Origin: Paradevosia shaoguanensis
Lineage (GTDB): Bacteria > Pseudomonadota > Alphaproteobacteria > Rhizobiales > Devosiaceae
DNA length: 64,000 nt
Direction of reading: 5' to 3'
NCBI RefSeq assembly: GCF_016801025.1
Contig: NZ_CP068983.1
Location: 2,101,888-2,165,887 of the forward strand
Made by a program: the position numbers and the translations under genes. Position 1 is the stretch's first letter, and every line of letters begins with the position of its first letter. Under the pieces are notes generated by a model that worked only from the letters and a program-made list of their open reading frames with translations, was not told the DNA's origin and did not search any database. Below, piece after piece: positions 8,530 to 16,500 of this stretch.

Positions 8530-9845
8530 GTCTCGATACCGAACATCTGGTCCTGCCGCTGGCGCAGCCGGTAGAGGTTGGTGCCGGTATCGGGCGTGGC
8601 GTTGCGGGTGGTCAGCAGCTCGCCCTTCCTGACCGGCTGCAGCACCTTGCCGCCTTCGAGGAGGCCCACCGGCACGGCATGGGCCGCACGGGCATCCCCG
8701 ATCGTCATCGTATAAGAGCGGTAGCAGGTTTCCCCGATGGCATCGAACGTCTCGCCTACGGCGAGATCACGTTTGGCGACGGCGCAGACTTCGGCCATCG
8801 GCTGGGCCAGGGGCACCATGTCCGGCTTGCCGTAGAGCATGATGCGCGCGCAGGTCAGTGGCACTTCCAGGCTCGTCAGGTGATAGGGGCGGAAGAAGGC
8901 GTAATACGGCCCCTTGCCGATATGGAGGTCGTCCATGCGCTCGATGATGCGCGGATGCTCGGCTTCCACCACCACGAACACGCCCGGCGCCACGCCCTTG
9001 CCGATCGTATAGTCGACGACGCCCTTCTTCTTGAGCACGCCGCCATCGGCTTCGGGTATCAGCACCTTGGCAAGGTTATCGCGGTCGACATTGGGCCCGT
9101 GCATGCCCGGCACGTCGGGCACCAGGCCCGTGGCATTGGCGATGGCGCACATCTCGACCATGGTTTTCGAGCCATCCACGAACTCCACCAGCATGCGCGG
9201 GTTCATGTTCCGGCGGATGGCCTCTTCGCGGTAATCGTCGGGCACCGCGTCATGGTTGAGCGGATTGTTCTTGCCTTTGCCGGCCGACACGATGCGGTAG
9301 CCGAGGGCGGAGGCGAATTCGATCAGTTCCATGCAGGACGACGGCTCGTCGCCCGCGCCTACCGAATAGACGACGCCGAGCCGGTCGGCTTCCTTCTTGA
9401 GATAGGGGCCGATGGTGACGTCGGCCTCGACATTCATCATCACCAGGTGCTTGCCGTGCTCCATGGCCGAGAGGCAGAAATCGGCGGCGACGCCCGGCTT
9501 GCCGGTGGCGTCGATCACGACGTCCAGCAGCGGGTTGGTGACGAGGAGGTCGTTGGAGGTCACGGCGATCTTGCCGGCCTCGATGGTCTCGGTGACCTTG
9601 GAGGCGGTATTCGCCTCGCGCGCATGCCCGTCCTCGCCATAGGCGATACGGGCGGCGTCGAGCGCGGTATGCGGGCGGCGCGTCGAGATGGCGGCGATCT
9701 GGATGCCTTCCATCAGCATGCCCTGCGTCACCAGGTCCGTGCCCATTTCCCCCGAGCCGATCACGCCCACGCGGATCGGCTTGCCGCTATCGGCCCGTGC
9801 CTTGAGATCGCGTGCAAGGCCCGTCAGGGATACGTTTGAGGACAT
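8526..9845 (-). CDS. Homoserine-dehydrogenase-like oxidoreductase, DXR-II (DRL) candidate
   Basis: 439 residues, starting at the ATG that gives MSSNVSLTGLARDL. An N-terminal Rossmann domain (IRVGVIGSGEMGTDLVTQ, about residues 24-41) is followed by a catalytic region with MMNVEADVTIGPYL, AGDEPSSCMELIEF and SAGKGKNNPLN, and a C-terminal SAF-like domain (about 365-430). This plan is that of the homoserine-dehydrogenase-like family that includes Brucella DRL, which makes 2-C-methyl-D-erythritol 4-phosphate from DXP in place of classical Dxr. I infer this by memory of the family. A sugar-acid or other dehydrogenase of the same superfamily remains possible. Confidence 0.7.
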   Translation of the reverse strand: MSSNVSLTGLARDLKARADSGKPIRVGVIGSGEMGTDLVTQGMLMEGIQIAAISTRRPHTALDAARIAYGEDGHAREANTASKVTETIEAGKIAVTSNDLLVTNPLLDVVIDATGKPGVAADFCLSAMEHGKHLVMMNVEADVTIGPYLKKEADRLGVVYSVGAGDEPSSCMELIEFASALGYRIVSAGKGKNNPLNHDAVPDDYREEAIRRNMNPRMLVEFVDGSKTMVEMCAIANATGLVPDVPGMHGPNVDRDNLAKVLIPEADGGVLKKKGVVDYTIGKGVAPGVFVVVEAEHPRIIERMDDLHIGKGPYYAFFRPYHLTSLEVPLTCARIMLYGKPDMVPLAQPMAEVCAVAKRDLAVGETFDAIGETCYRSYTMTIGDARAAHAVPVGLLEGGKVLQPVRKGELLTTRNATPDTGTNLYRLRQRQDQMFGIET

Positions 9846-9973
9846 GGTGATTTCTCTAAATCTTCGTCTTTTCGGGCAGGCGCACCGGCGCTGACGGGAA
9901 CGTGGATGAGGGCCTAGCCGTTGCGCGCTCAAATGTCCATGTGTGAGATAGGGCCAAAGGCTTGGAGGCTGAT

Positions 9974-11026
9974 TTGACTGGCTTGATCGAAACCACCACC
10001 GAGGGACGGCTCGGCATCATCACCCTCAACCGCCCGGAAGCCATCAATGCGCTTTCGGGGCCGATGATCGCCAGCATCGTCGAAACGCTCGAAGCCTGGC
10101 GGGGAGACGATGCCGTGCGCGCCGTGCTGTTCGAAGGCAACGGCAATCGTGGCTTCTGCGCGGGCGGGGACGTCCGTGCCGCGCGCGAGTACATGCTTTC
10201 GGGTCGCCAGGCCGAGGCCGAAGCCTATTTCGGCGCCGAATACGCCATGAACGCGCTGATCGCCGGCTACGAGAAGCCCGTCGTCGCGCTGACCCATGGC
10301 GCGGTCATGGGTGGGGGCATCGGCATTGCCGGGCATGCCAAGTTCCGCTTCACCAGCATGCAGTCGCGCTTCGCCATGCCCGAGGCCGCCATCGGCTTCG
10401 TGGTGGATACCGGCGTCAACGCCATCCTTGCCCGTGCGCTTCCGCATCGCGCGCTCGCCTTCCTCATGGTCGGCATCCCGGTCGGCCCCGCCGATGCCTT
10501 CGCCCTCGGCCTCACCGATTGCGTCGTGCAGCCCGAGGCGATGGCGGGGATCAAGACCGAGCTTGTCGTCGCCAGCGAGGCGGCCGATATCGAGACGACC
10601 ATCGTCACCCTCATGCAGTCCGAAGGCGTCGAGCCGGGGGAGCCCGAATTCTGCGAGGCGGCCGATGCGCTCGAACTCGTCTTCGAGGAAGCCACCGCCG
10701 GGCAGGTGGTCCATGCCGCGCTCGGCAGCGGCACCGAGGAGCGGCTGGGCACGACCCTCCTCACCCGCTCGCCCACGAGCCTGGAAGCCATTCTCCAGAG
10801 CCATCGCGCCGCCCGCTCCATGCGGGGGATCGACGACGTGCTGGCGCTCGATTTCGCACTGGCGCGCTATCTCGTGGCGGAGCCCGATTTCTGCGAGGGC
10901 GTGCGCGCCGTGCTCGTCGACAAGGACCAGAAGCCGCAATGGTCGCCGGCCGATTTCGGCGGCGTGCGCGTGGAGGCGATCCGCGAGGTGGTGGCGGCGG
11001 CCCGCCTGCCCGAAGCGGCGATCTGA
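9974..11026 (+). CDS. 3-hydroxyisobutyryl-CoA hydrolase (enoyl-CoA hydratase/isomerase family)
   Basis: 350 residues. I chose the TTG at 9974 because GGAGG precedes it by 5 bp; another TTG lies 12 bp upstream. Crotonase-fold motifs are FCAGGDVRA (oxyanion hole), HGAVMGGGIGIAGH and FAMPEAAIGFVVDTG with the catalytic glutamate. The length, about 90 residues more than a plain enoyl-CoA hydratase, and the C-terminal helical region (about 260-350) fit 3-hydroxyisobutyryl-CoA hydrolase of valine breakdown. No other valine pathway gene is next to it. Confidence 0.85.
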   Translation: MTGLIETTTEGRLGIITLNRPEAINALSGPMIASIVETLEAWRGDDAVRAVLFEGNGNRGFCAGGDVRAAREYMLSGRQAEAEAYFGAEYAMNALIAGYEKPVVALTHGAVMGGGIGIAGHAKFRFTSMQSRFAMPEAAIGFVVDTGVNAILARALPHRALAFLMVGIPVGPADAFALGLTDCVVQPEAMAGIKTELVVASEAADIETTIVTLMQSEGVEPGEPEFCEAADALELVFEEATAGQVVHAALGSGTEERLGTTLLTRSPTSLEAILQSHRAARSMRGIDDVLALDFALARYLVAEPDFCEGVRAVLVDKDQKPQWSPADFGGVRVEAIREVVAAARLPEAAI

Positions 11027-11118
11027 CGCTCCCACGGCATTGCCCTTTAGCACTTCCTAAACGCTTCCCATGGAGACTGCCGGCACTCATCCGGTCAGAC
11101 CTTGGGGGCAAAGGATCG

Positions 11119-11409
11119 ATGGCCACAATCAATGGCAAGTCCGTCGCATTGCCGGCGATCGTCGATCTCGACGCGCTGGACAGCGTGCGTGACCTTCTGG
11201 CCGACGCCGTAGAGCAGGGCGCCACGACCGTGTCCTGCGCCGGGGTCGAGCGGATTTCCACCAATGCATTGTTCCTGCTCATGAGCGCGGCCGAGACCGC
11301 GCGCCGGCAGAGCACAGAATTCGCCGTCGTCGAACCGAGCGCCACCATGCTGGCGGCCGTCGACAGGCTGGGCCTGGGCGAGCAGTTCGCCGGCCTCGTG
11401 AAAGGATGA
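11119..11409 (+). CDS. STAS-domain protein at the head of the che operon (CheS-like)
   Basis: 96 residues consisting of a single STAS (anti-sigma-factor-antagonist-like) domain with the typical core SCAGVERISTNALFLLMSA, where the serine or threonine after I is the phosphorylation-site position in SpoIIAA-type proteins. AAAGGA precedes the ATG. It lies 4 bp from cheY1. Rhizobial che operons carry a similarly small gene between mcp and cheY1; in Sinorhizobium the product, CheS, binds CheA and speeds CheY1 dephosphorylation. I infer the same role. Confidence 0.8.
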   Translation: MATINGKSVALPAIVDLDALDSVRDLLADAVEQGATTVSCAGVERISTNALFLLMSAAETARRQSTEFAVVEPSATMLAAVDRLGLGEQFAGLVKG

Positions 11410-11413
11410 TTTG

Positions 11414-11773
11414 ATGCGCGTTTTGACCGTCGACGACAGCCGCACGATCCTGGCCATGCTCCGGCACACGCTGGTCAATGCCGGTTTCGAGGTGCTGCAG
11501 GCCGAGGATGGCAAGCAGGGCCTGGATGTCCTCAAGACCGAAGACGTCGATGTCGTGATCACCGATATCAACATGCCCGTCATGGACGGCATCGAATTCA
11601 TCAAGCACGTGCGCGCCTCGGGCCATCATCAGAGCCTGCCGATCCTGATCCTCACCACCGAGACCAGCCAGGAAAAGCGCGACCAGGGCAAGCAGGCCGG
11701 TGGCACCGGCTGGATCGTCAAGCCCTTCGACCCAGACAAGCTGATCAGCGTTATCCAGAAGGTCGTGCACTGA
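11414..11773 (+). CDS. cheY: Chemotaxis response regulator CheY1 (phosphate-sink type)
   Basis: 119 residues, a stand-alone receiver domain. VDDSRT holds the acidic pair, VVITDINMPVMDG the phospho-acceptor aspartate (about D55), LTTE the conserved threonine and WIVKPF the conserved lysine. The GTGWIVKPFDPDKL ending is like the CheY1 of rhizobia, which drains phosphate from CheA rather than binding the motor. Located directly between the STAS gene and cheA. A TTG one codon upstream is an alternative start. Confidence 0.93.
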   Translation: MRVLTVDDSRTILAMLRHTLVNAGFEVLQAEDGKQGLDVLKTEDVDVVITDINMPVMDGIEFIKHVRASGHHQSLPILILTTETSQEKRDQGKQAGGTGWIVKPFDPDKLISVIQKVVH

Positions 11774-11832
11774 AATAGTGCCGGCCCAAGACTGACCAAA
11801 GCTCCAACCCAGAAGGGTTCAAACGAGCGACT

Positions 11833-14070
11833 ATGAGCGACCTCGACGACTTCAAGGCTACCTATTTCGACGAATGTTCCGAGCTTCTCAATGACCTGGA
11901 GGAGCAGTTCTCGGCCATCGAGGACGGGGAACGCGGCGCCGACCGGCTCAATGCCGTGTTCCGTGCCATTCACTCGATCAAGGGTGGCGCCGGCGCCTTC
12001 GGCTTTTCGGGCCTGGTGGGCTTTGCCCATGCCTTCGAAACCCTCCTCGACTACGTACGCGACGGGCGCGTGGAGCTGACCGACGAGGTCGTGGCGCTCT
12101 GCATCCGCGCCAACGATATCGTCGCCGATTTCGTCGCCGCCGCGCGTGAAGGCACCCCGCTCGATCCCGAGCACGGCGCCGAGGAAAAGGCGCGGTTCGA
12201 CGCGCTCTGCCGCGGCGAGGACGACGACATGTCCGGCGAGCCGATGGAAGAGTTCGACATCGATTTCGTCCCGGTCATGGTCAACCTCGAAGGCGAGGAG
12301 CCTGCGCCCGCGCTGGTCTCGGATGCCTTCGAGAGCATTCCGTTCGAGCCGGCCGACGGCCATTGGGAAATCCGTTTCGCACCGCATCGCGCGCTCTATG
12401 CCCGCGCCAATGATCCGCTGCTGCTCTTCCGCGAGCTCGCTGCGCTCGGCGACATCGCGATCAAGGCCGTGCCGTCCGACATTCCGCCGCTCTCCGATTT
12501 CGAGCCGTTCGGGGTTTATTGCAGCTGGGAGATCACCCTCTCGGCCAAGGGCCTCAGTGAAGCCGCGATCCGCGAGGTCTTTGAATTCGTCGAGGGCGAT
12601 TGCGACATCTCGATCGTCGAGCTGGCCAACCCGGTGATGCGCGACGAGACCGGCGAGCCGGTCGTCGCCGCGCGGATCAGTGATCTGGACGAGGACGATT
12701 TCGACGCCGATTTCGCCAGTGCCGAGGCGACCTCGGGCGAAGACGCGCAGGTGCTGTCCTTCGCCGAACTGGCCGAGACCATCAAGCCGGCGGCCGCCGC
12801 GCGTGCCGCCGTTGCCGCGCAGCCTGAAAAGGTCATCCAGCCGCTGGCCGAAGCCGCCCAGGGCGGCGAGGAAGGCGGGCATCGCCCGGCCGGCGTGCAG
12901 TCGATCCGCGTCGATCTCGACAAGGTCGATCGCGTCGTCAACATGGTGGGCGAACTGGTCATCACCCAGTCCATGCTCACCCAGCAGCTCGATGACAATC
13001 TGCGCGCCCGCTACCAGGAATTGGTGCGCGGCCTCGAAGTGCTGGCCCAGACCACGCGCGGCCTCCAGGACGCCGTCATGGCCATCCGCGCCCAGCCGGT
13101 CAAATCGGTCTTCTCGCGCATGCCGCGCCTCGTGCGCGAACTGGCCGGCAAGACCAGCAAGAAGATCCGTCTCGAGATGATCGGCGAGAACACCGAAATC
13201 GACAAGACGATCATCGAGCAGCTTTCCGATCCTTTGACCCACATGATCCGCAACTCCGCGGACCATGGCGTCGAGACACCGGAAAAGCGCCTCGCCGCCG
13301 GCAAGTCCGAGCATGGCACGATCACGCTGTCGGCCGAGCAGGCGGGCGGCAACATCCTCATCATCGTCGAGGACGATGGCGCCGGCATCAACCGCGATCG
13401 AGTGCTCGACGTGGCGCGCGAGCGCGGCGTGGTGGCGCCCGAGCAGCAGCTTACCGAAGAGCAGATCGACCAGTTGATCTTCGCGCCCGGCTTCTCGACG
13501 GCCTCCGCCGTGTCCGACATTTCGGGCCGCGGCGTGGGCATGGACGTCGTGCTCTCCAACATCAAGAAGATCGGCGGTTCGGTCCATGTGCGTTCGCGCA
13601 CGGGGCTGGGCACCCGCATGACGCTGCGCCTGCCGCTCACGCTGGCGGTGCTCGACGTCATGCTGGTCAAGGTCGCCAACAACCCCTACGTCATCCCGCT
13701 CTCCTCGATCGTGGAGACTATGCAATGCAGCCGCGCCGATTTCGGCCGGGTGCCGAGCGGGGCGCGCGTGCTGCAGGTGCGCGGGGAATACGTGCAGGTC
13801 GTGGACCTGGCGATGCGCTTTGAAATGCAGACCGAGGCCGACGAGAAGAACCGGTTCGTGGTGCTGTGCGAAGCGGAGGGCTCGGTCAAGGTCGCCCTGA
13901 TCGTGGACGAAATCATCGGCCAGCAGCAGGTCGTCATTAAAAGCCTCGAAGAGAACTTCGAGCGTATCGAGGGGATCGCCGGCGGCACCATCCTGGGAGA
14001 CGGCAATGTCGCTCTCATCGTGGATGTGCAGGGCCTCAAGACCTCCGCCCTCCACAAGAACGCAGCTTAA
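11833..14070 (+). CDS. cheA: Chemotaxis histidine kinase CheA
   Basis: 745 residues. The P1 phosphotransfer domain has the phosphorylated histidine in FRAIHSIKGGAG (H47). A long P2/linker region (about 150-350, with the FEIPFEP-type CheY-binding area) is followed by P3 dimerisation, the P4 ATPase with N-box HMIRNSADHGVE, G1 VEDDGAGI and G2 GRGVGMDVV, and a C-terminal P5 CheW-like domain. It phosphorylates both CheY proteins and CheB in response to receptor state. It is 59 bp downstream of cheY1. Confidence 0.97.
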   Translation: MSDLDDFKATYFDECSELLNDLEEQFSAIEDGERGADRLNAVFRAIHSIKGGAGAFGFSGLVGFAHAFETLLDYVRDGRVELTDEVVALCIRANDIVADFVAAAREGTPLDPEHGAEEKARFDALCRGEDDDMSGEPMEEFDIDFVPVMVNLEGEEPAPALVSDAFESIPFEPADGHWEIRFAPHRALYARANDPLLLFRELAALGDIAIKAVPSDIPPLSDFEPFGVYCSWEITLSAKGLSEAAIREVFEFVEGDCDISIVELANPVMRDETGEPVVAARISDLDEDDFDADFASAEATSGEDAQVLSFAELAETIKPAAAARAAVAAQPEKVIQPLAEAAQGGEEGGHRPAGVQSIRVDLDKVDRVVNMVGELVITQSMLTQQLDDNLRARYQELVRGLEVLAQTTRGLQDAVMAIRAQPVKSVFSRMPRLVRELAGKTSKKIRLEMIGENTEIDKTIIEQLSDPLTHMIRNSADHGVETPEKRLAAGKSEHGTITLSAEQAGGNILIIVEDDGAGINRDRVLDVARERGVVAPEQQLTEEQIDQLIFAPGFSTASAVSDISGRGVGMDVVLSNIKKIGGSVHVRSRTGLGTRMTLRLPLTLAVLDVMLVKVANNPYVIPLSSIVETMQCSRADFGRVPSGARVLQVRGEYVQVVDLAMRFEMQTEADEKNRFVVLCEAEGSVKVALIVDEIIGQQQVVIKSLEENFERIEGIAGGTILGDGNVALIVDVQGLKTSALHKNAA

Positions 14071-14088
14071 AGCCAGAAGGCAAGGATT

Positions 14089-14577
14089 ATGGAAGCATTT
14101 GATCTCAGAGACGACCTGACCGGCAATTCCGCCTCAGGCGCGGCCAACACCATCCAGTTCATCGCCTTTTCCATCGGCGAGCAGACCTACGGCGTGGAAA
14201 TCACCACCGTGCGCGAGATCCGCGCCTGGAACGGGGCGACGCCGCTTCCCAATACCCGCCCCTATGTGCGCGGCGTCATCAACATGCGCGGCACGATCGT
14301 GCCGATCTTCGACCTGCGCGCGCGCTTCGGCGACGGCCAGACCACGGCCACTAAGAACCACGTCGTCGTGGTCATGTCGGTGGGCGAAAAGTGGGTCGGC
14401 ATCCTCGTCGACGCCGTGAGCGACATCCTCACCGTCTCGCGCGAGGAAATCCATCCGGTGCCGGAAGGCAATTCGGTGGATACAGAGCTTCTCAACGGCA
14501 TCGTCACCCATGACAGCCGCATGGTCGGCCTCATCGACCTGCACCAGGTCGTCTCGGGCGCCCGTCTCGACGGCTGA
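14089..14577 (+). CDS. cheW: Chemotaxis coupling protein CheW
   Basis: 162 residues, a CheW/SH3-like fold with the conserved GVEITTVREI, LPNTRPYVRGVINMRG and PIFDLRARFG stretches. It links chemoreceptors to the P5 domain of CheA in the polar array. It lies 18 bp after cheA and is followed by a strong hairpin terminator, so it closes the first che transcript (STAS-cheY-cheA-cheW). Confidence 0.97.
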   Translation: MEAFDLRDDLTGNSASGAANTIQFIAFSIGEQTYGVEITTVREIRAWNGATPLPNTRPYVRGVINMRGTIVPIFDLRARFGDGQTTATKNHVVVVMSVGEKWVGILVDAVSDILTVSREEIHPVPEGNSVDTELLNGIVTHDSRMVGLIDLHQVVSGARLDG

Positions 14578-14601
14578 CTTTCTCAGCACCGGAAAAACAT
14601 C

Positions 14602-14629
14602 AAGGGCGCCGCAAGGCGCCCTTTCTTTT
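14602..14629 (+). terminator. Intrinsic terminator after cheW
   Basis: A perfect 9-bp stem AAGGGCGCC/GGCGCCCTT with a GCAA tetraloop is followed by TTTCTTTTG. It ends the STAS-cheY-cheA-cheW transcript and separates it from the oppositely oriented CheT-like gene. Confidence 0.85.
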
Positions 14630-14676
14630 GCTCTCTCGATTTGCCGTGAGGGAGGGCCGGCGGTCCGGCCTCACGG

Positions 14677-15030
14677 TCAGAAGAGTTCGGGTTCGCCACC
14701 CACGACGCGCTTGGCGACGCCGGACAGCGAATTGATGCGCAATTCGTCCATCTGCAACGAGTGCCAGACGGCATCGAGCGCTTCTTCTGAAGCGGTCGGC
14801 GGCATCTGGGCGAAGTGGCGGGTGGCGATGGCCAGGTTGCGGCAGCGCTGTTCGATGCGATCCTGCGCCTGCAGCGCCTGGACGATCTGGGAGATCGAGT
14901 CGGCGCGGGCCTGTTCGCTGGTAATGGCGGTATCCGAGAGGGTGGCGAGGGCGTGAAAGACGCCATCGACCATTTCGGCGGTCTGACGAGCGGTTTCTTC
15001 CAGCTCGGCAGCAAGTTTGAGCAAAGACAT
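14677..15030 (-). CDS. Small helical chemotaxis protein with CheZ-like DxxxQ motif (CheT-like candidate)
   Basis: 117 residues, almost entirely helical, no membrane segment. It contains LQAQDRIEQRCRNL, where D57 and Q61 form the DxxxQ pattern of the CheZ phosphatase active site (Q-D-x-x-x-Q in both). It sits alone on the minus strand between cheW and cheD. Sinorhizobium has a small protein, CheT, encoded in its che operon and reported to share the CheZ motif; this is a plausible homologue. I chose the ATG giving MSLLKL; an ATG 21 bp upstream is possible. Phosphatase activity on a CheY is inferred, not shown. Confidence 0.65.
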   Translation of the reverse strand: MSLLKLAAELEETARQTAEMVDGVFHALATLSDTAITSEQARADSISQIVQALQAQDRIEQRCRNLAIATRHFAQMPPTASEEALDAVWHSLQMDELRINSLSGVAKRVVGGEPELF

Positions 15031-15184
15031 AAGTGAGCCCCATACGACCACACCACCCTATCGGGCATTTCTAAACCGCGCGTTTCCAGACTATTGCGGA
15101 TTTGCCCCGGCGATTCCGGTGGTTAGCGGTTCCATAACGATTTTCCGCAAGGATCGCGGACGAACCCAGGAGGGTTGAAGGTCT

Positions 15185-15775
15185 ATGGTCGCTACAAATT
15201 CGCTGCCCCCGGAATTCGATCGCGGGGTGGTCACCACCGTTCATCAGGGCGACTGCCACGTCTCCAAGGATATGGAACTGACCTACTCGACGGTGCTCGG
15301 CTCGTGCGTTTCCGCCTGCGTGCGCGATCGCGAAGCCCGGGTTGGCGGCATGAACCATTTCCTTCTCGCCGAGCCGCCCAATTCCGGCGGCGACAAGTTC
15401 GGCGCCTCGGCGCGCTATGGCGCCTTCGCCATGGAACAGCTCATCAACATGGTCCTGTCGCGCGGCACCGGGCGCAAGACCAATCTCGAGATCAAGGTCT
15501 TCGGCGGCGGCAACATCAATGCGGCGCTTAACGATGTGGGCGCGCGCAATATCGAATTCGTCCGCGAATTCCTCGCCAATGAAGGCTATGCCCTGGCCGG
15601 CATCGATGTCGGCGGCACCTTCGCCCGCCGCGTGCTCTTCAAGCCCTATTCCGGCCGCGCCTTCGTCAAGCGCCTCGACAGCGCCGACAATGCCCGCATC
15701 GTCAACGACGAACTCGCCCTCGTCACCCGCCGCGCACCCGTCCGCGCCCCGGTCGACGACATCGAACTGTTCTAG
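15185..15775 (+). CDS. cheD: Chemoreceptor glutamine deamidase CheD
   Basis: 196 residues with the CheD signature TVLGSCVSACV (catalytic cysteine), GGMNHFLL (catalytic histidine) and KVFGGGNIN. It deamidates glutamines in chemoreceptors, tuning their signalling. AGGAGG precedes the ATG by 9 bp. Its TAG stop lies at the left end of mobile element copy B. The sequence on the right side of the element (CTAGTCC) would also supply TAG if the element were absent, so the C-terminus (DDIELF) is probably original. Confidence 0.96.
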   Translation: MVATNSLPPEFDRGVVTTVHQGDCHVSKDMELTYSTVLGSCVSACVRDREARVGGMNHFLLAEPPNSGGDKFGASARYGAFAMEQLINMVLSRGTGRKTNLEIKVFGGGNINAALNDVGARNIEFVREFLANEGYALAGIDVGGTFARRVLFKPYSGRAFVKRLDSADNARIVNDELALVTRRAPVRAPVDDIELF

Positions 15776-16024
15776 GGTCCGTACTCAATTGCACCGGTAG
15801 ATGAGGTTGTTGCGATGGCCGCCGCACCCACGGGACTTCCCCGGACTTGATCCGGGGCCCATTGCCACCCTCCACTCGAGTGGAGCAATCCGTGGGCCCC
15901 GGCTTTGCGGCCGGGGAAGTTCGGTGGGTGTGGCGCGGCAGACGGACAGCGCGTCCGTTGGAATCTGGCGGATGGGGAGATAAGCACTCTGCGAGCGCCG
16001 GGACTTGTTGAGTACGGACCCTAG
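15772..16024. mobile_element. MITE-like element, copy B (253 bp)
   Basis: Bounded by perfect 17-bp terminal inverted repeats, CTAGGGTCCGTACTCAA and TTGAGTACGGACCCTAG. It holds the 84-bp core (15836-15919) and flanking blocks shared with copy A (GCACCGGTAGATGAGGTTG on the left, GGATGGGGAGATAAG on the right). It is 25 bp longer than copy A, mainly an extra stretch with a small hairpin around 15943. It has no open reading frame of its own and sits at the cheD stop codon. Confidence 0.8.
15836..15919 (+). repeat. 84-bp triple-palindrome repeat, core copy B
   Basis: Same plan as copy A: hairpin CCCCGGA-CTTGA-TCCGGGG, central palindrome CTCCACTCGAGTGGAG, hairpin CCCCGGC-TTTGCG-GCCGGGG, outer arms CTTCCCCGG/CCGGGGAAG. 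Confidence 0.85.
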
Positions 16025-16500
16025 TCCGTGCCAACTTATCCACCCCCGCTTGAGCCCGGTTAAACTGCCAGAGCCGGGCTCGCCCATCTGTGCTCGAATG
16101 CAGTCGGCGGGGAGGCGAAACAATGGTCCGAATTGCGCGAAAACCGGGCCAAAACCCGCAAAAGATCGTCAAAGATTGCCCGAAATTGAGTCAAAATTTA
16201 ACGATTCGAGGGACCGTCTAGAGCATCAACATTAACAAAATCAATGAGTTATGTCTCTCTGGATCGCGAGAAAAGCGCGAAAAAACGCATCAAACGCCGT
16301 GAAACAGTTTCACGACTCGATTTTTCGCCCTGTCCGGTCGCCCCGACGGTCTATCCCCGCCTGCTTATCCACTGGCCTCGCTCGCGCCGTAAGCGCCCCG
16401 ATCTGGTCAGCGTTCCCCGAGTAGGCCCTGCCTCCCAACAAGACTTGGTTAACCATAACCCATCTAGTGTAACCCCCATATTCGGGGCTCACGATTCATC
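16025..16500 (+). promoter_or_regulatory. Upstream region of the mcp-cheR-cheB transcript
   Basis: Non-coding and locally AT-richer than its surroundings. It contains the palindrome GTGAAAC-A-GTTTCAC (16299-16313), a TTAACCAT (16449-16456) that matches the half-site of the alphaproteobacterial cell-cycle regulator CtrA, and two TTATCCAC octamers (16036, 16365). I infer that it carries the promoter of the downstream receptor-cheR-cheB genes; no clear -35/-10 pair can be fixed by eye. Confidence 0.4.

Noticed and set aside
11629-14055. An 808-codon minus-strand open frame opposite cheA
   Set aside because: CheA is unmistakable on the plus strand; the antisense product is compositionally biased and unlike any protein family.
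16036-16372. Two TTATCCAC sequences resembling DnaA boxes, possible origin of replication
   Set aside because: Only two copies, 330 bp apart, one base short of the 9-bp box, with no dnaA, parAB, hemE or other origin neighbours.
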